Shown here piece after piece: positions 63,036-64,000 of a stretch of 64,000 nt of DNA (positions are counted from its first letter, which is position 1; each line of letters opens with the position of its first letter). The notes beneath the pieces are model-generated. The model did not search any database. It worked only from the letters and a program-made list of their open reading frames with translations, and had not been told where the DNA came from. A program made the position numbers and the translations under genes. The stretch is from Pseudoalteromonas sp. GCY (GTDB taxonomy: Bacteria > Pseudomonadota > Gammaproteobacteria > Enterobacterales > Alteromonadaceae), in assembly GCF_016695175.1 (NCBI RefSeq), contig NZ_CP068023.1, forward strand, positions 43,501-107,500, given 5' to 3'.

Positions 63036-64000
63036 GTGGCAAAGACTGCTTCGAAGGAAGATATTTACGCTGTAATAGACTTAGGTTCTAACAGCTTTCA
63101 TATGTTGATAGCGAAACATATGGCAGGCGGTATTCACACAATTGGCCGTGTGAAAAGGAAGGTGAGGCTGGCATCTGGGCTTAATGACCAAAATGAATTG
63201 TCGCTTGAGGCGATGCAAAGAGGATGGGAATGCCTTGCTTTGTTTGCTGAGCGCTTACAAGATATCCCCAAGCAAAACGTCAGTATTGTAGCGACTGCGA
63301 CATTGCGTTTGGCTATTAACGCTCACACATTTATCGAAAAAGCGGAGCAGATCCTTAATCATCAGGTAAATGTGATCAGTGGGGAAGTGGAAGCGAAAAC
63401 CATTTATAAAGGTGTCGCTCACACATCTGCCTGTCAAGGTAAGCAACTCGTTATTGATATCGGTGGCGCGAGTACCGAAGTCGTGATTGGAAAAGGCTTT
63501 GATGCCTTACTGTATAAAAGCTTAAATATGGGGTGTGTGACTTATCTAGATAGATATTTCAGCGATGGCCTATTAAGTTTCGAAAACTTTGACGCTGCTG
63601 AGCAGGCAGCAAAGCAGGTAATACAGCCTATTCAGGTCAAATATAAAAAGCTTGGCTGGGAGTTAGCTATTGGTGCGTCAGGTACTGTTCAAGCCATTCA
63701 GGAGATTTTCGCTGCGATGGGCGAGAATGAACAACTGACGCTAAGCAAGTTGGAAGAAGTAAAGCTTAAAGCAATTGAATGTGAAACGGTGGCTGCGCTA
63801 ACTTTACCTGGGCTAATTGAAGAACGCCGCTTAGTCTTTGTATCGGGCCTTGCAATTTTGATTGCACTATTCAAGTCATTGGATATTCAATCTATGGGTC
63901 TTGCCGGTGGCGCACTTCGAGAGGGTGTACTTTATAGTATGATCCCTGATTTTCAGGCTGTCGATATCTGTCAGCGCACATTGGATGGTTTCACTCAGCG
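63036..64000 (+). CDS. gppA: Guanosine pentaphosphate phosphohydrolase / exopolyphosphatase, 5' part
   Basis: The frame begins at GTG 63036, with GAGG 8 bases upstream, and runs off the window. The visible 321 residues are VIDLGSNSFHML, the phosphate-binding IDIGGASTEVV and GLAGGALREGVLYSM, which are the actin-like ATPase folds of the Ppx/GppA family. GppA converts pppGpp to ppGpp; exopolyphosphatase cannot be excluded. The position after rhlB fits GppA. The C-terminal domain lies outside the window. Confidence 0.92.
   Translation, partial: MAKTASKEDIYAVIDLGSNSFHMLIAKHMAGGIHTIGRVKRKVRLASGLNDQNELSLEAMQRGWECLALFAERLQDIPKQNVSIVATATLRLAINAHTFIEKAEQILNHQVNVISGEVEAKTIYKGVAHTSACQGKQLVIDIGGASTEVVIGKGFDALLYKSLNMGCVTYLDRYFSDGLLSFENFDAAEQAAKQVIQPIQVKYKKLGWELAIGASGTVQAIQEIFAAMGENEQLTLSKLEEVKLKAIECETVAALTLPGLIEERRLVFVSGLAILIALFKSLDIQSMGLAGGALREGVLYSMIPDFQAVDICQRTLDGFTQ

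Overview
This window is a stretch of bacterial chromosome from a marine gammaproteobacterium, most likely Pseudoalteromonas or a close Alteromonadales relative. The evidence is the set of conserved neighbourhoods (lptM-lysA-dapF-DUF484-xerC-HAD divergent from cyaY; hemC-hemD/hemX-hemY; ubiD-fre; rho-trxA divergent from rhlB-gppA; nadE-folM-folE-folX), the moderate GC content, and the abundance of signalling proteins with GGDEF, EAL, hybrid kinase and chemoreceptor domains. I see no insertion sequence, prophage, integrase or CRISPR array. The window is core genome with small accessory pieces.

Layout. 1-6.7 kb: a DUF938 methyltransferase, a FemAB-like acyltransferase overlapping a secreted alpha/beta hydrolase, then an AsnC/Lrp regulator divergent from a haem dioxygenase of the PrnB/IDO superfamily and a kynureninase-like PLP enzyme, closed by a metallo-beta-lactamase-fold hydrolase. 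6.8-7.4 kb: two serine tRNAs, and an unlisted 48-residue protein gene with its own Shine-Dalgarno sequence and a hairpin downstream. 7.7-14.6 kb: a lipid kinase, a DMT exporter divergent from a MocR regulator with a perfect inverted-repeat operator candidate, YggN, a cytochrome c', DUF2721, a thioredoxin-like lipoprotein and YqaA. 14.7-18 kb: a pterin operon (folX, folE, folM) behind nadE, then yceH. 18-25 kb: a CHASE hybrid kinase, a penicillin acylase and a diguanylate cyclase. 25-34 kb: a GNAT-nitrilase fusion coupled to a Gdx-type SMR exporter, a second DMT transporter, MAPEG, a pseudouridine synthase, DUF6482, an RmlD-like reductase, an unrecognised secreted protein and a POT peptide transporter. 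33.5-39.3 kb: lysine/diaminopimelate and XerC genes, lptM, cyaY and a carboxylesterase. 39.4-44.3 kb: a DUF2914 membrane protein with a 15-copy hexanucleotide repeat, and the haem genes with hemD and hemX fused in one frame. 44.4-54.9 kb: add, a CBS protein, fre, ubiD, a GGDEF-EAL protein, a Sel1 protein, an M28 peptidase and dbpA. 55-64 kb: a DnaJ-related protein, a TPR hybrid kinase, a chemoreceptor, rho, trxA, rhlB and the start of gppA.

How the genes fit together. The pterin operon should make tetrahydromonapterin from GTP. The lptM-lysA-dapF block joins lysine synthesis to outer-membrane assembly and chromosome dimer resolution. The hem block converts porphobilinogen to uroporphyrinogen III. 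ubiD and fre belong to ubiquinone and flavin metabolism. The least ordinary items are the PrnB/IDO-like dioxygenase with its overlapping kynureninase-like gene, the 48-residue gene, the HemD-HemX fusion with an apparent internal start, the GAAACA microsatellite, the MocR operator, and the GNAT-nitrilase/SMR pair. I found no convincing entirely new multi-gene system; the first of these is the best candidate for an incompletely described pathway.
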